A stretch of 5,285 nucleotides of DNA from Clostridiales bacterium. Lineage in GTDB: Bacteria > Bacillota > Clostridia > Christensenellales > Aristaeellaceae. Of the stretch, positions 4,598-5,285 are shown one piece after another. The stretch is taken from positions 1-5,285 of the forward strand of contig SFHU01000141.1 in assembly GCA_004555535.1 (NCBI GenBank), given 5' to 3'. The first letter of the stretch is position 1; each line of letters starts with the position of its first letter. A program made the position numbers and the translations under genes. The notes under the pieces were generated by a model that saw only the letters and a list, made by a program, of their open reading frames with translations, did not search any database and had not been told where the DNA came from.

Positions 4598-5285
4598 ATG
4601 GAAAACCGAAGGATATCCGTGTTTCAGCAGAGAAACAAATGGGGGCTGACGGTGCTGAGCCTGGTGCTCTGTCTCGCCCTGTCGCCGCTGCTGGTGCTCT
4701 CGCTGGCCGTGCCGCAGATTCTGATGGTGCTGCCGGTCGTACTGCTGCTGCTGCTTGGCTTTGTCGGGCCGGTCAGCGCGGGCGGCTGCGTCGCCATCCT
4801 GGCAGTGGTCGGCTTTTCGCTGCTGGGCGGCTGGGGCGCGCTGAGCATCTGCCTGTTCCTGATCCCGGTGCTCGTCGTCTCCGGCATGCTGGCGGAGCGG
4901 GGGAACGGGATGTTCATCAGCGCCGGTATGAGCAGCGCGGCGATGTTCATCTCCTGCGGCCTGGTGATGGGGCTTTTGACACTGCTGGCGGGCAGCGACA
5001 TCGTGACCGCGATCTCCGCTCTGTTCAGGCAGGCATTTGAGGCGTCCGGGAAGATGGGCGATTCGGTGCTGGTCATGCTCATGGAGCTTGGATTCCTCTC
5101 GGCGCCGGACGGGCTCTCCTATCTGGAGGGCTCCGGTTTGCTCTCGCTGGACGCGCAAACGCGCAGCGGGATGCTCGACCAGCTGATTCTGATGGTCGAT
5201 TCGATGCTGCGCCTGGAGATCCCGATGCAGATGTCCACGGGCTCCATCACCGCGGGCGTCATCGGACAGGCTGCCCTGCGCAAGG
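4598..5285 (+). CDS. Multi-pass membrane protein, probable DUF2232 (YybS-like), cut by window edge
   Basis: The frame opens at ATG 4598 behind GAAGGGA (4586-4592) and stays open to the last base, giving 229 residues of an unfinished protein. It begins with a charged stretch (MENRRISVFQQRNKWG), then hydrophobic segments near 17-37, 41-57, 60-78, 81-97 and 105-131. A long, less hydrophobic stretch (about 132-205) follows, and then what looks like the start of a further segment (from about 206). This plan (closely spaced helices with glycine-rich turns, a G-x-D after the fifth helix, an amphipathic stretch, then C-terminal helices) resembles the DUF2232/YybS family of about 300 residues, so roughly a quarter may be missing. 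In Firmicutes such genes often precede a DHH/GGDEF-type phosphodiesterase and rplI; what follows here is outside the window. The family call rests on overall pattern, not on a diagnostic motif; that it is a multi-pass membrane protein is certain. Confidence 0.7.
   Translation, partial: MENRRISVFQQRNKWGLTVLSLVLCLALSPLLVLSLAVPQILMVLPVVLLLLLGFVGPVSAGGCVAILAVVGFSLLGGWGALSICLFLIPVLVVSGMLAERGNGMFISAGMSSAAMFISCGLVMGLLTLLAGSDIVTAISALFRQAFEASGKMGDSVLVMLMELGFLSAPDGLSYLEGSGLLSLDAQTRSGMLDQLILMVDSMLRLEIPMQMSTGSITAGVIGQAALRK

Noticed and set aside
4508..5158. Minus-strand open frame opposite the final membrane protein
   Set aside because: Gln/His/Arg-rich composition, antisense to a clear hydrophobic protein with its own promoter and ribosome site.

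Overview
The window looks like chromosome from a GC-rich member of the Firmicutes, probably an uncultured gut-type Clostridia. This is inferred from the Shine-Dalgarno sequences (AGGAGG-like), the sigma-A type promoters, ATG/GTG starts, and a gene set typical of that group: a GlmM-type mutase, a small TSCPD-domain protein, a YwaF/TMEM164-like membrane protein and a probable DUF2232 (YybS-like) membrane protein. I see no insertion sequence, tRNA, rRNA, CRISPR array or phage gene.

Layout. Positions 1-214 hold no gene I can support. They contain a near-consensus sigma-A promoter (68-96) and a stem-loop that would lie at the very 5' end of the transcript. A two-gene operon follows: phosphoglucosamine mutase glmM (215-1579) and, 15 bases later, a left-handed beta-helix protein (1595-2263). 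The latter resembles the acetyltransferase half of GlmU without its uridylyltransferase half. A hairpin with flanking T-rich tracts on both strands (about 2280-2330) separates this operon from a convergent small gene on the minus strand (2359-2610, TSCPD domain).

The divergent intergenic region 2611-2962 holds the most unusual structure here: two direct tandem copies of a 95-base element (2698-2792 and 2793-2887). The copies differ at 10 positions, 9 of them packed into one 20-base segment. Each copy can fold on the plus strand into a closing helix and several small hairpins, and ends in an AACCGGC/GCCGGTT stem. I read it as a dispersed intergenic repeat or a structured RNA, not protein-coding sequence.

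To the right lie a YncE-like beta-propeller protein (2963-3799) and a multi-pass YwaF/TMEM164-like membrane protein (3860-4462), probably co-transcribed. A second good promoter (4466-4494) with a leader of about 97 bases then drives a multi-pass membrane protein (4598 to the window edge). That gene is cut by the end of the window.

How they fit together: the first operon belongs to amino-sugar nucleotide synthesis for cell-wall precursors (GlcN-6-P to GlcN-1-P, then plausibly N-acetylation). The other genes are envelope or unknown-function genes with no evident link to it. Apart from the tandem element and the GlmM/beta-helix pairing, this is ordinary core-type sequence, and I do not see a convincing new multi-gene system.
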